64,000 nt of DNA. Origin: Notamacropus eugenii (lineage: Eukaryota; Chordata; Mammalia; Diprotodontia; Macropodidae). Numbering within the stretch: position 1 is the first letter of the stretch; each line of letters opens with the position of its first letter. A program made the translations under genes and the position numbers. A model generated the notes under the pieces. It did no database searches. It was not told where the DNA came from and saw only the letters and a program-made list of their open reading frames with translations. Shown here one piece after another: positions 22,465-33,866 of this stretch. The DNA lies in NCBI RefSeq assembly GCF_028372415.1, contig NC_092879.1, positions 97,717,067 through 97,781,066 of the forward strand. The letters are read 5' to 3'.

Positions 22465-22700
22465 CCCCCAAATATGTTTTGCATAAACAAAACCAATGCA
22501 GTTAAAATTAGAAGGGAAACAGGTAACTGGGAGAAAAAAGAAATCTCTGCAGCCCATTTCTCTGATAAGGATCTGATCTGAGATACAGGGGGACTGATTT
22601 CAAATTTCTAAGATCAAGAACTATTCTTACCACAGAGAAACGTTCAGAGACTATGGACCAAGGGGAGAAATCCAAGCCATGGACAACCACAGCAAACAAT
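22465..22700 (+). mobile_element. L1 ORF2 C-terminal fragment
   Basis: TTTGCATAAACAAAACCAAT, AAATTAGAAGGGAAACAGGT, TCTCTGATAAGGATCTGATC, GGAGAAATCCAAGCCATGG. The same segment as 61575-61790 and 1740-2130. Confidence 0.8.
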
Positions 22701-22747
22701 TCTACTGTGATTCTTTGGGCGGGGGTGGGGAGGGTAAGAAAGGTAAG

Positions 22748-22880
22748 AGAGTCAGGTGGATTGCAATAGGGTGACTAGAGAAAGGGAAGTAAGGGGGCCA
22801 GGGGGATAATAGGGTGACCAAAGCAAAGGGAGGTGAGGGGGTCAGGGGGATAGCAAGAGGGTGGCCAGAAGAGGGGAAAA
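22748..22880 (+). repeat. ~45 bp tandem repeat, three units
   Basis: Units begin GTCAGGTGGATTGCAATAGG (22750), GCCAGGGGGATAATAGGGTG (22797) and GTCAGGGGGATAGCAAGAGG (22841), each followed by a GGTGAC/GGCC and AAGGGAGG-type segment. Confidence 0.8.
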
Positions 22881-22920
22881 AACAAACCAAAACAGGAAAA
22901 GAAAAAAGATCCAGGATGAC

Positions 22921-23205
22921 AGGGGCTGCTGCTGAAACATGTTTCTGGGCAGAGAGGTGGTGGGCTCAGGGTACCGAATGACACCTCCATTTTTAGACAT
23001 GCAGGAATTTATTGGGTTCATCTGCACATATTTGTTCAGAGCTTTGTTTTTCTAACTTTTTCCAATGGGGGTGGAAGGAAGGAGGGAGAAAAAAAATTTT
23101 GTTAGTTGAACAAAATTAATTTTTAAAAAAGAAAAGAGGGACCATTGAAATATGTTTTTTTAAAGTGCACAGAAGAGAACGGAAGGTAAACCAGAAGGCC
23201 TCCCA
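22921..23205 (+). mobile_element. Unclassified marsupial LINE-associated unit
   Basis: Shares ATGCAGGAATTTATTGGGTT, CACATATTTGTTCAGAGCTT, GGGGGTGGAAGGAAGGAGG and TTGAAATATGTTTTTTTAAA with the copies at 4281-4640 and 44870-45030. Ends A-rich. Confidence 0.5.
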
Positions 23206-23269
23206 GTCAAGAAAGTAATATGTTAAATTTATTATATACTTAAAAGGAAAAACAAATTGTTTTTAATAT

Positions 23270-23353
23270 CAATCTATCAACAAGCATTTTTAGTATCTAC
23301 CATGTGCCACAGACTGTGCTAGGGGAAACACGTGTGCATGCACACGTGCACGT

Positions 23354-23413
<60 letters not shown>

Positions 23414-23640
23414 AAACAATCCTGACTCTTAAGAAGCTTGGGGGGGAGGCATACATGAGAGAATAAATACAAGAGAAATGCAAGGTTGTTCCAGCAGGGG
23501 GGCATTAGTTCTTGGGGTGGAGGTGGGAACAAGGGGCACTAAAGGCTTCATGGCAAAGATGGTGCCTTAGCTTTGCCTTGAAGGGAGAGAAGATCTCAAT
23601 GAGTGGAGGTGAGAATGGCAGGCATTCAAGTCCTCTTTTC
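23270..23640 (-). mobile_element. L2 3' end, split by a microsatellite
   Basis: Starts ATCAACAAGCATTTTTAGTA, CATGTGCCACAGACTGTGCT. After the CA tract it continues AATCCTGACTCTTAAGAAGC and the A/G-rich L2 stretch. Confidence 0.65.
23357..23411. repeat. (CA)n microsatellite
   Basis: About 27 uninterrupted CA dinucleotides, preceded by an alternating CACGTGCACGTGCG purine-pyrimidine tract. Confidence 0.98.
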
Positions 23641-24707
23641 TCTACTTTACATGAAGCAATGGTCTTTTTCTTCAGTATTTAGGTTCATATTTTTTTAAAA
23701 AATTACATTTAAAAAGTTGTAGGCCAAAGCTGACTCAGACTCATCCAAGGGTTCAGGTTTGGGACTGGAACAAAAGAGAAGGCACTTAGAAGCCCTGGAG
23801 TGCTCACTTGAGGTTGGGTTCAATACCTTTGAAAGCAAAACCAGCTAGGTATGTAGAAATCCTCGATGAGGATGCTCCTTCTCCCATGCAGGTGGGCACC
23901 TTCTCTGCCATTCAGAGTCTTAGAGTATTGCCTGAGGCCCTGAAAGACCAGGGCCCCAGGGCAAGGCAATGTCCCAGGCAGGCCTTACACCCAGTCTGCC
24001 AGACTCCAAGGTCACACATCTGTCTCCTCAGATAGCTGGACTGAGACTGTCCCTCTGTGTCTTTAGAGTTTCCTTCTTGCCAGTTTCCCGTCCCCCTGGG
24101 CTCACTTCTCCTCCAGAATTTTGACCTGCTCTAATCTTCCTGGGAAACCTTATACATCTGCTCTCTCTGAGTCTAGGCTGCACACCACCCATGTGCCCAC
24201 TTGCTGGGACTTTGGTCTCCTGCCCTATTACAGACTCTAGGGGTGAGGGAGTGGTCATGCTCACCCTCCCCATAAAGGTTCCCACTACTTCAGTCTCAGG
24301 AACCAAGTTCTCCCTCTTGAAGTAGTCACTTCCCATGGTCCCTTTGCTGATCTCAGCCAAAAGCTCATCAGCAATGCTTCACCTCTCTGGTTCTTGGATT
24401 GCCTCATCCCTTTTCTTCTGGGGCTCCTTTCCCTCTCCTGCCACTGGCTTTTTGGATACTTGGCTCCCCACACCCACACCCACACCCCCACCCCATCTCC
24501 AGGGATTGTATTCATGTCCTGTGTATAAAGTCCAGTTATTCTATACCAGGCAGTGTAAACCCTGGTCTACCAAGTGGTGAGCATAACAGATGAGGTTCCT
24601 TTATCTTAGCCTTGCTGCAAGGACCCTATGAAATGTTCCTCCCCTTAAGCCTGTTCTAGGCCTTAGGAAACTAGAGAAATGCCAGTTAGCACAATGACAT
24701 CCATTGG

Positions 24708-24719
24708 TCTTCTTTTCAG
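24708..24719 (+). promoter_or_regulatory. Candidate 3' splice site of copy 1
   Basis: TCTTCTTTTCAG, a good pyrimidine tract with CAG/G. The first codon boundary places it in phase 1. Homologous acceptors precede copies 2 and 3 (both TTATTATCAG/GC). Confidence 0.5.
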
Positions 24720-25435
24720 GAATCATGTCCCGCAAAGGCAAAGGTGGGGTCTCTTCCATGAATGATGACGAGGCCCTCATGTTCTCTTCTGAGGAGGCCA
24801 AAGGTGACGATCTCCAGGAAATCAAGAAGGAGCTGGTGAAGATCGAAGAGAAGGTAGACGCTCTGCTGGCCAGCCTGGAGCAGATGGAAAGCGATCCGAG
24901 TGAGCAGTGTGAGCCCTACGTGAGGAACAGGCCTGAGGAGGAGATGGAGAGTAATAATGGAGCTCAGGAAGCGGAGTCCAACATGGAGATGGAGGAGAGC
25001 GGAGGCGCTGAGGAAGCTGCCTGAAAGCACGCTTGGGGAGGGGCCTGCCTGGAGGAAGAGGACAGAGAAGAGCTGGGCAGGGAGGATCAGTGGGGGTGGC
25101 TCTAGAATGATGGAGGAGGGGTGGGGGTGGGGATGGCCCCAGAGAAGCCAGAGCAGTGCTCTTAAGCACTTGGCGGTTGCCCCTTGTTGTCACAGCTAGG
25201 CCCTCGTCCTAGAGCCAGCCTCCCCAAGTCCTCTCTCATGGCACCTTCTAGCATACTCTCCTGTGGTCCTCAAGCTTACTCTCCCCCGGCTCATTAGTGC
25301 CCCTCTCTCCTACAGGAGGCCCTTTCCTGTTTGCTGTGACTCCCCCTAAGAGTCAGGCCCCTGTAACTTGGCTCACTTAACTCTCATAACTTTTTTCTGG
25401 TTCAACAATAAAAAGCTCTATTCCTCCATTTGTAG
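24720..25435 (+). CDS. HNRNPC/RALY-like coiled-coil protein, copy 1 (terminal exon; ORF 24725-25024)
   Basis: The protein is 99 residues from ATG 24725 to TGA 25022-25024. Residues 1-12 are basic/Gly-Ser (MSRKGKGG). Residues 28-55 (DDLQEIKKEL...LEQME) match the oligomerisation zipper of the HNRNPC/RALY family, with L30, I33, L37, I40, V44, L47, L51 and M54 in 3-4 heptad spacing. Residues 55-99 are acidic (EEEMES, MEMEESGG) and shorter than the HNRNPC tail. In HNRNPC this zipper assembles tetramers that package pre-mRNA; the RRM is absent here, so RNA binding cannot be assumed. An acceptor (TCTTCTTTTCAG, AG 24718-24719) precedes the exon, which begins in phase 1 as in copy 3. The ATG lies 5 nt inside it (A at -3). 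AATAAA is at 25407-25412 with GT-rich sequence after it. Two degraded or start-less copies follow downstream. It could be a gene with a noncoding first exon, or the last exon of a longer gene. Confidence 0.6.
25407..25412 (+). promoter_or_regulatory. Poly(A) signal, copy 1
   Basis: AATAAA 383 nt after the stop, with TTTGTAGTTTGTTTTT 20 nt downstream. The surrounding TCTATTCCTCCATTTGTAG is conserved in copy 2. Confidence 0.6.
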
Positions 25436-25439
25436 TTTG

Positions 25440-27470
25440 TTTTTAAAAGGCATACTTGGGGGTGGGGTGGACTTTGGAGTTGGTGAGAGTCTACTCTTCA
25501 GGGACTAATATGGCAAAGAGGCAAAGACCCCACTGTTCTCAGTAAGACAGTACAGCTAGCCAGCAGGTCCTTGTATCTGGGTAAAGTTGTGCCCAGGCCA
25601 TGGCCATGAGGTTTAATCCAGGAAACCAGCCATCAGGGGCCATACTTCTCTGTGGTCTTCTACTAGTCTGCCATTCCCATGCCTTGTGGTCTTCAGCCTG
25701 CCCCTGTGCCATCGGATGCAATGAGAATTCCTGGTTTTTTTATGTTACAGGAAGTTCTTACACCAGTACTCTGAGATTTTGTGCACCCATCCTTCAGTCT
25801 GTACTCTTCAAGAGCTTATGGTCCTCAGGTCCAGGCCTAGGACGTGATCAGGACAGGGGAGAGGAGGGAAATATGTCTGGGTAAAGAATAACAGTGTCTG
25901 TGTCTCTGAGCCAATGGAAAGGTAGAGGGGAGAACTTGGAATAACTAGATGAGTTGTCTACAGACCGTTTGTATTTAGATCACCTGGTGCCTCCACTGGG
26001 TCTTTCTTTGCTAATTGTATTATCCAAATCATTGATGAACTCTCCTCTTCTAATGGTACATCTATCCAGCAAGGGAGTGTGACATGGCAAGATGAGGTCA
26101 TTCATGCTGAATATAGATCCCTAAACTGTTTAGGTTGCTGAGAGAAGCTAGGGGAGCCAGGAAAGACACTCACTCCCCTGTGCTCAGCACTTTTCCAAGG
26201 CTCCAAGGGCTTCTTCAAATGATGGGGCCAGCAAGGGACAGGGGGACAGGGGAATAGCGTAGTGAGCCATTTCAGAAACGTCAACGAACACAGTTGAAAG
26301 GGTCCTCAGAGTACCCAGTCCAAGCTGGACCCAGTCAGGAATTCCTGGTCCTCAATCATCAAATCCCATCTCCAAGATTTCCAGTAATGGAGAATAAATA
26401 TATTGGGAGCATCATGTCCTGGGATGCATGCCCCAGACTGATCCTGGCCTACGAACAAAGAGAAGCTTATCTGTGTCCCAGAGGAGAAGCAGTAAAAAGA
26501 GAAAGACGTGGAGTATATAATGTACTGCCGAGGTCTGGAGCAAGGCTCGGAATGCAGAGAACAGTATAAGGGCAGTAAGACACTTAAAACATTCAAGTTG
26601 TGGGGGGCAGTGATGCCTGAGGCTGGCCCTGCTTGTGCAGCTGCCTCTCTTGCCCAGAGAATTCTGGGAAGTCAGTGCCTCAAAGAGTTTTCAGTCAGCT
26701 TCTTTCCTCTGTTGAGGCTGTACTGCCTGCCCCTAAGGACCATGCCTTTATTGGTACTGCTTCACCAGACCAGGAAATGGAAACAGATGGATGGTAAATA
26801 AATCAGGGTAGGGGTCAGAAATGGAGGGACCTAAGGGGTTCAGAACCCCATTTCACTGAGAGAAACTGAGTCTTACAGGGCCAGGGTGACCCTGAGGGTT
26901 TTTACAGAGATAGAGATTAAGGCCTACAAGGTGTCCAGGGCTGTCTCAGTATTAAAGGTCCCACATCCTCTCTGTCTCAAAGAAGGCCATCCAATCTAAC
27001 CCTAACTCTTTCCCCTGGCCTCTCCCCATCTTTGATAGTGGGTAAACCAAAGTAGGAGGCAAGGGGATTCAGGGACCAACACCCAGGCTCTGCATGGGGC
27101 ATGTACGGACTTGCCTCGATTGTTACTGTAAAGGGGAAGGAGGGTGGGGGCAGTAGGAAACTGAGGCGGCTCACACAGGGAAGGCCTTTAGAATGAGAGA
27201 GTATCAGAGCTGGAGGTGGGGCTCTCCAGGGAAAGCCCTTTGGTGGTTTTCTTCATGGAACAGTCCCAGTCCAAAGGAAGCCCTGAGTCAATCTGGCCAG
27301 CAGAGTAAGGATTAGGGCTCTCAGGGACAACCCCCTCAAGTCTTCACCCCTCCCCCTCCTGTGTTGCTACTTCCCTCTCTCCCCCATTCTACCAAGTGTA
27401 AAATAGAGGCCTCAGAGGGAGGGGCTTCCTTTTCATACACCACACCCCCCATCCCTACCACCACAAAAGA
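25440..27470. other. 2 kb without a recognised gene
   Basis: Mostly unique-looking sequence. The first 80-100 bp resemble the flanks downstream of copies 2 and 3. Short ORFs occur at 25600-25884 (94 codons, hydrophobic and Cys-rich) and 26294-26569, but neither resembles a family I know. Confidence 0.4.
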
Positions 27471-27479
27471 ACTCAGTCA

Positions 27480-29345
27480 CAGCTCCTAGCCTCAAGAAAC
27501 CCACACTAATGATGGAGAAAACTTGTAAATAGCCATATATAGCCAAGATCTAGTGGTGTGCATGGAAGGCATTTTCAAGAAGGTGACCAGGAGATGCCAG
27601 GGCAAGGCCTGCAGCAGAATGTGGGATCTGAGCTGAGTTTTGAAGGAAGCCAGGGAACCAAGAAAGTGAAGGTGAAGAGAAAGCATTCCAAGTCTTGAGG
27701 AATTCAGTCCAAAGGCATGCAGTTAGGACAGGGAGTTTCATGGGTGAGAAATTAAAGGCCACTTTGCCTGAGTAGGAGAACACTTAGAGGAGAGTAAAGT
27801 TTAATAAAGGAAAGGTAGAAAGGCCATAAAGGGCTTCAACTGCCAAACAGAGGATTTTCTGTTGGAATGTGCAAGGCCACCAGAGTTTGGTGACATGGTC
27901 AGAACTGAACTTTCAGAAGATCGCTTTGACAGCTGAGGGAAGGATCCATTCAAGTAGAGAGAATTGTGGCCAAGAGACAAGCCAGGACTCTGTTGCAACA
28001 GTCCACACATGAGGTGATAAGGCCTTGATCTGGGGGAGTATGTAAGTGGGAAGATGGACACATGGAAGACATATAGTAAGGTGAGAAATAAGATTTGACA
28101 GCAGATTGCATTGTGGGCCCAGCTCACGTGAAGAGCTCAGGAGGACACTGGGATTGTGAGTCTGGGTGACTGGAAGGATCCTGCAGTCCATTCAATTAAT
28201 GGGAAGGTTAGGGAGAGGCAGGAATCGGCGGGGGGGGGGTGGGGGGGGTAAAGATGAGGAATTCTGTTTGGGTCATGTTGAATTTAAGGCATCTATAAAG
28301 CACCCAGTTTGAGTTGTGTAAAAGGCAGTTGGCATTGTTGGGGCTGGAGGTAAGGAGAGTGGAGGAGGTGTGGAAAGGGTCAAGGACAAAGGCTTGGGAG
28401 ACACTCGCTCCATGTTGTGTGATCTAGATGGGAATCCAGCAGAAGACACTGAGAAAGAGTGGTCAGACAGGCGAAAGGAGAACCAAGGCATGAAAACCTA
28501 GAAAGGAGAGAGTATCCAGGAGAGGCTGATCCATAGTGTCAGAAATCAGGAAGTATGAGGATTGAAAAAAGACCACTGTCTATGGCCATTAAAAGATCAT
28601 GGGTTACTTTAGAGAGAAGAGTTTTGGTCAAATAAGGTCGGAAACCATGTTGCAAAGGGCGTAGAAGAGAATGAGAGGCACTGAATATGCATGGCTTTCT
28701 CAAAGAGAGGATGTGAGGGACATCAGGTTATAGGGTGGAGACTTGGACATGTTGGTAAACACAGGGAAGGAGCTGCTATAGAGAGGCCAAAGATGAAAGA
28801 GCACATGGGGAAGACAGTGGGGACAATCAGTTGGATTAGACAGCAGGGGACAGGGTCCAGGGCGAACGGGGGGGTTACCTTGCCAAGGAAAAGGGCCACT
28901 TCTTGGTGTTAGACAGGGGTAAAGGAAAAGTTAGTGAAAAACAATGTCTGAATGAGGTGAAAACAGGGAGCACTTGGTAAAGGATGAGGCAAGGTCCCCT
29001 TCTAAGAGATTGGGGAAAGGGAATGGCACGGGAGGCTTGAGGATGCATAAAAAAGTATGGGGTGAGAGTAAGGGGTGCAGAATGACTCCAGATTATAAAC
29101 TTCTGTGAATGGGAAGGTAGTGGTGCCCTCAGTAATAATAGGGAAGCTGGGAAGAGGGTGGGGTAGGGAGGGAGCATTTGATACATTCTGTTTGGGACAT
29201 ACTACATTTGAGAAAACAATAGGGGAACATCTTTTCTGACAGTTGTGTTGTAAGGCTGGATCTCAAGAGAGAGTCTAGGACTGCAAATAGCGATCTGGCA
29301 ATTACATGCAAAGAAATAGGCATTCAAATCAGGAGAATCTCGATG
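27480..29345 (-). mobile_element. Long L2-type LINE fragment
   Basis: Reverse-complement L2: CTCAAGAAACCCACACTAAT, TTGAAGGAAGCCAGGGAACC, AGGGCTTCAACTGCCAAACA, TTCTGTTTGGGTCATGTTGA. One of the longer L2 stretches here (about 1.8 kb); no RT motif is readable. Confidence 0.6.
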
Positions 29346-29424
29346 GAGACAGCAGTCCAATCACTTAATTGTGGATGGGGAAATTGAGGCTGGCATAGTG
29401 TCAGACATTTAGGAACACAGAAAA

Positions 29425-29610
29425 CCAAAGCTGGAATCATAGAGCCTTAGAGGCCAAGACCAATCCCCTCTTTTTACATTGGAGGAAACTGAGGCACAGA
29501 AAGGTTATGTGACTTGCCCAAAGTCATATGGTTCCTATTCATCTGAGGTGAGATTTTAACCCAAGTCTTCCTGACTCCACGTCTGGGATATCTACTATAC
29601 CACAATATTT
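29425..29610 (-). mobile_element. MIR-type SINE
   Basis: TTTACATTGGAGGAAACTGA, GGTTATGTGACTTGCCCAAA, AACCCAAGTCTTCCTGACTC, read in reverse. Confidence 0.7.
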
Positions 29611-30059
29611 TTCCTTGCATTTTTGCTCTCCTGGGGTGAGGATACGATGAGCCTGCTTCCCCGAGGGCTCTGATACCCCAGGGTTCAGTTTCTGATCTTT
29701 GAATGTCCCTGTTTTAAGTAAAGTCACAGTGGGGGGTGGTTGTGTGGGGAAAGGTTGAGGATAATAAAGGGATGAGATAAAAAGGGGCTCCTTGGACTAC
29801 ATTTGGGGTTACTCAGGCCCTAGCCTAAAAATGGCTCTGTGTCCTGATGCCTTGCCAGCCTGCTGTCATGGAGACCACTTTCCCTCTGTCTCAGAGTAGA
29901 AGGGGGAAAAGGGAAAGAAAGCAGATCTGCCACATCCCTGAGGAATGGGACATCCCAGAGATGTTCAGCGGACTATGGCTCCCCAAGCCCTGGTAAACAG
30001 AAGGCCACAACTGGTTAAGCTTCAGCATTCCAGTGTCAACTCCAGGTCAGTGACAGCCC

Positions 30060-30235
30060 TTCAGATCACAGACTCTCAGAGCTCAATGAGCCATTAGAGA
30101 CCCCACAACACAATATTCTTGTTTCATGGGTAAAGAAACTGAGGCCTAGAGAGCTGAAGTGACTTGAGAAAGGTCATGGACCTGCTTAGTAGGAGGGCCA
30201 AGGTTCGGGATCCTCTGACTCCAAATTCAGGGCTT
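30060..30235 (-). mobile_element. MIR SINE
   Basis: ATGGGTAAAGAAACTGAGGC, GCTGAAGTGACTTGAGAAAG, GATCCTCTGACTCCAAATTC, read in reverse. Confidence 0.7.
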
Positions 30236-30327
30236 GTTTGCTTCTTGAAAAAAAATATTTTAAACTTAAATACATAATAAGAAAAAGAAGCATATTATAA
30301 ACTTAAATGCAAAATTGTATGTGTGTG

Positions 30328-30637
30328 TTCATCCATCGTTGCCGAAGAAGACCATGTCATCAGAGAAATAATGACATGACTTGCACTTGACTTTGTTTTG
30401 AGTGAGGGAGGGCTGCGCAGCTCACCAGCCTCATTCTCCTCCAGAGCCATCGGAATCCAGTGACCAGATATTCATCAGGATGACTGGAGATGACCCAGGA
30501 TGAGGCAATGGGGGTTAAATGACTTGCCCAAGATCACACAGCTAGTGAGTGTCAAGTGTCTGAAGTGAGATTTGAACTCAGGTCCTTCTAACTCCTGCAC
30601 AGGTGCTCTATCCACTACACCACCTAGCTGCCCCAAA
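30328..30637 (-). mobile_element. Full-length WSINE1-like CORE-SINE
   Basis: The tail (CATCGTTGCCGAAGAAGACC, TGACTTGCACTTGACTTTGT, GGATGACTGGAGATGACCCA) is joined to the CORE (GATCACACAGCTAGTGAGTG) and the promoter head (CTATCCACTACACCACCTAG, then CTGCCCC). An A/T-rich end follows. Best single copy of this family in the window. Confidence 0.85.
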
Positions 30638-30859
30638 ATACAAAATTAGAAAAGAAAAAAAGCTTTGCCATGTTCACAGTGGAACGTAAGAGGATCCAAA
30701 GGAGAGAGCAATAAATTTCCACTTCCAGAAGCCTGTATAATAAACACCACCTCTTGTGTTCTGACCTGGACGTCTGCTCTTCACTTCCTAGTGAGATTTC
30801 CTTCCTTCTTTGCTGTGCACTTTTTACTTTGTTCTTTTTTCCCCACTTCCTCCCCACCA

Positions 30860-32184
30860 AGAAGGCTACAATTTAGTGTGAATATATAGACATACACACA
30901 CATATATACATACACACATATATGCATACATATGTACGCAAACACATACATACATGGTCATACATACACTTATGTGTCTACTCGCATATGGACATATAGA
31001 TTCACACGCACCTATGTAAAACTGTACTGTATTTTTTGTTCTATGTTTCTCTGACGGTGAATAACCTCTTCCTTCCTAAATCTGTCTTTCCATAATTAAG
31101 TCCATCCACTCATCATTTGCTATACCATAGCACTAGCCCAACCTTATACGGTCTACTCATTAGAAACAGTCTAAGACAATACTGATTACTATGGCTGACA
31201 TAAAGTACACTTTCCCTATGTTTCTCTTTTGATTAAGTCTGTTTTAGCCTTAACTTTGTCTGAGATCATGATCATTTTTTGCTTCTTTCCCCTACCAAGT
31301 TCTACTTCTGATCTTTACTTTATGTTCCTACATATCTCTTATTCCCTATCTTTCTTGACTCCTCTACTTCTACTCACTACTTTGCCCTCCTATTACTTAA
31401 CCTATTGATTTTCAATGACCACATTTTTCCTTCCTCGTCACTTCTGAGCTAGTTCATGCAGGTCCTGAAAGCTTTCTCTGAAGCTGTCCCCTTTGTCATT
31501 TCTTACATCACTATACTGTAATTTATTCAGCTATTCTCCTTTAGTTTCCAGTTCTTTACTGCCATAAAAATCTTTGTGCTGCTATTCAAATATTTTGGTA
31601 CATACGGGTCATTTTCCTCTTTCTCTGAGCTCTTGATAACATAGATCCAGAAGTGGTTTAGCTGGGTCAGAGGATATGCCCCATTTAGTTCCTCTCTGAA
31701 CATGGTTTCAAACTGCTTGACAGAATGGCTGGATGAATTCGCAGCTTCGCCAACAATGCATTAGTGTTCCTGTTTTCCTACAACCTGCTCACAGTTGTTA
31801 TTTTCTTTTTTGTTATCTTTACCAATCTGATGGGTATGAAACTTGCTGTAATATTTTCTCCCAGTTAGCTATTTCTCTTGCAATTTTTACTGTATTGGGA
31901 TGAGGGGGTTGTACAAAATCTTTTAAATTTTATGTTATAAAAATGTCCATTTTAACTTTTATGATTTTCTCTATCCTCTTTTGGTCCTGAACTCTTCTAG
32001 ATCTGAAAGGTGATTTCTTTCTCACTCCTCTAATTTGTTTAGGATACTCACTCTTTTTTCTAAGTCATGTATCCATCTGAGACTTATGTGTTGTGAATTA
32101 TGGTCTGTACCTAGTTTCTGTTAATTTTTGTCAAATAGTGAGTTTTTGCCTAATTTTTCTAGCCATTTTTGTCAAATAGTGAGC
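30860..32184 (-). mobile_element. Old L1, 3' part (element B)
   Basis: Minus-strand L1 3' UTR and ORF2 pieces: TGCAGGTCCTGAAAGCTTTC, GCTGGGTCAGAGGATATGCC, ACAGAATGGCTGGATGAATT, CCAATCTGATGGGTATGAAA, parallel to 8060-8515 but more diverged. The segment at 31180-31430 resembles a displaced ORF2 piece. Confidence 0.7.
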
Positions 32185-32189
32185 CCAGT

Positions 32190-32437
32190 AGCTGGGCAGC
32201 TAGATGGCACAGTGAATAGTGCCAGGCCTGGAGTCAAGATGACCTGAGTTCAAATCTGGCCTCAGACACTTACTAGCTGTGTGACCTCGGGCAAGTCACT
32301 TACCCCTATTTGCCTCAGTTTCCTCATCTGTAAAATAAATTGGAGAAAGAAATGGCAAACCACTCCAATATCTTTGCCAAGAAAACCCCAAATGGGGTCA
32401 CAAAGAGTCAGACACAACTGAAATGACTGAATGAAAA
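32190..32437 (+). mobile_element. Full-length marsupial CORE-SINE
   Basis: Head GGGCAGCTAGATGGCACAGT, B-box-like GAGTTCAAATCTGG, CORE TTACTAGCTGTGTGACCTCG, CAGTTTCCTCATCTGTAAAA, tail TGGGGTCACAAAGAGTCAGA and CTGAAATGACTGAATG. Inserted in L1 element B. Confidence 0.88.
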
Positions 32438-32439
32438 CC

Positions 32440-33680
32440 AAGCAATATAATCATAGTAGCTAAGGTCTTGGGTTCTGCTGTTTCTAATCTGTTCCACTGC
32501 TAAAGTTCTCTATTTCTTAACCAGTACCAAATCATTTTGATGATTACTGCTTTAGAATATAGTTTGAGATTTTTTACTGCTCACTTTTACCCCTCACTTA
32601 TCACTTTTTCTCATTATTTGTCTTGAGATTCTTTACTTTTTGTTTCTCCAAATGAATTTGATTATTTTTCCCGACTCTATATTAGGTAGTGTTATTATTT
32701 TTATTATATTGGCTCAGCCTATCCATGAGCAATCAGTATTTCTCTAATTATTTAGTTCTATATTTCTGTAAAGTTTTGTAGTTACAGTCATATAGTTCCC
32801 TTGCATATCTTGACAGGTAGACTTTCAAATATTTTATACATTCTATAATTATTTTAACTGGAATTTCCCCTTGTATCTCTTCCTCCTTTGTTTTGTTGAT
32901 AACAGACAGATGTGCTGATGATTTATATGGATTTTTTTATGTCATGCAATTTCACTTAAGTTATTGTCTCAATTAATTTTTTCAGTTGATACTCTAGGGA
33001 TAAGTAAACCATTATAATTTCTCCAAAATTCTCGTTTTCTCTATTATTTTTTCTTGTTTCATAAAGTGTTACTTTGGTATTTTGGTATGGCAATGAAAAA
33101 ACAAATTAATTTTGGTAGCATTATAATTTTTATTGTGTTGGTTCAGCCTATCCATGAGCAATTAATGTTTCTCCAACAATTTAGGTGTGGATTTGTCTAA
33201 AGAAGGTTTTGTAGTTATATTCATATAGTCCCCATGTATGTCTTGGCAGGTAGATTCCCAAATATTTTATATATTCTGTAGTAATTTTAAATTGAATTTC
33301 TCTTTCTAGCTCTTCCTTCTGAATTTTCTAGGTAACATACAGACATCTTGATGATTTATGTGAGTTTATTTGATATCCTGCAACTTTGCTGTAGTTGCTG
33401 ATTGTTTCAATTAAAATTTAGTTGATTCTTCAGTTCTCTAGTTAGACCATTACATTTATTATTTCTAAAAAGTGATAGCTCCTTTTTTATTCTTTTCTCA
33501 TTCCTCAAATTTCTTGTCTTTGTCTTATTGCTAGGGCGAACACTTCTAAAACTTAAATCAAATAGTTGGGATGACAATAGACACTCTTGCTCTGTCTCTG
33601 ATCTTACTGGAAAAGCTTCTAGTTGTTTCTTTCCCCATTATAATGATGATGCCTCTGGCTGTTACATGGATCCAACTTGT
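32440..33680 (-). mobile_element. Old L1 ORF2 region (element B, continued)
   Basis: Reverse-strand ORF2: AACCAGTACCAAATCATTTT corresponds to 9178-9200, and ATCCATGAGCAATCAGTATT to the 9420 region. A near-duplicate block occurs twice (32690-32960 and 33120-33400), suggesting an internal duplication or two overlapping copies. Confidence 0.7.
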
Positions 33681-33866
33681 TGTGTTCATCCTTCGTTGCC
33701 AAAGAAGACCATGCCATCAGAGGAATGGTCACATGACTTGCACTTGACTTTGGTTTGAGTGAAGGAGGGCTATGCAGGTCACCAGCCTCACTTCTCCTCC
33801 AGAGCCATCTGAATCCAGTGACCAGCTATTCATCAGGATGACTGGAGATGACCCAGGATGCACTGG
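33680..33866 (-). mobile_element. WSINE1-like SINE, tail portion
   Basis: GTTCATCCTTCGTTGCCAAA, TGACTTGCACTTGACTTTGG, CATCAGGATGACTGGAGATG. No CORE or head; it runs directly into the next block. Confidence 0.75.

Noticed and set aside
21899..22557. Overlapping minus-strand ORFs of 123-209 codons
   Set aside because: They lie mainly on the ~55 bp minisatellite, whose composition keeps several frames open at once. The peptides are Pro/His/Leu-rich repeats with no domain.
25600..25884. 94-codon hydrophobic/Cys-rich ORF downstream of copy 1
   Set aside because: No recognisable domain, poor start context, and no equivalent downstream of copies 2 or 3.
32190..32437. tRNA gene suggested by B-box-like GTTCAAATC
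   Set aside because: The motif is the internal promoter of a CORE-SINE; no cloverleaf or anticodon arm can be drawn.
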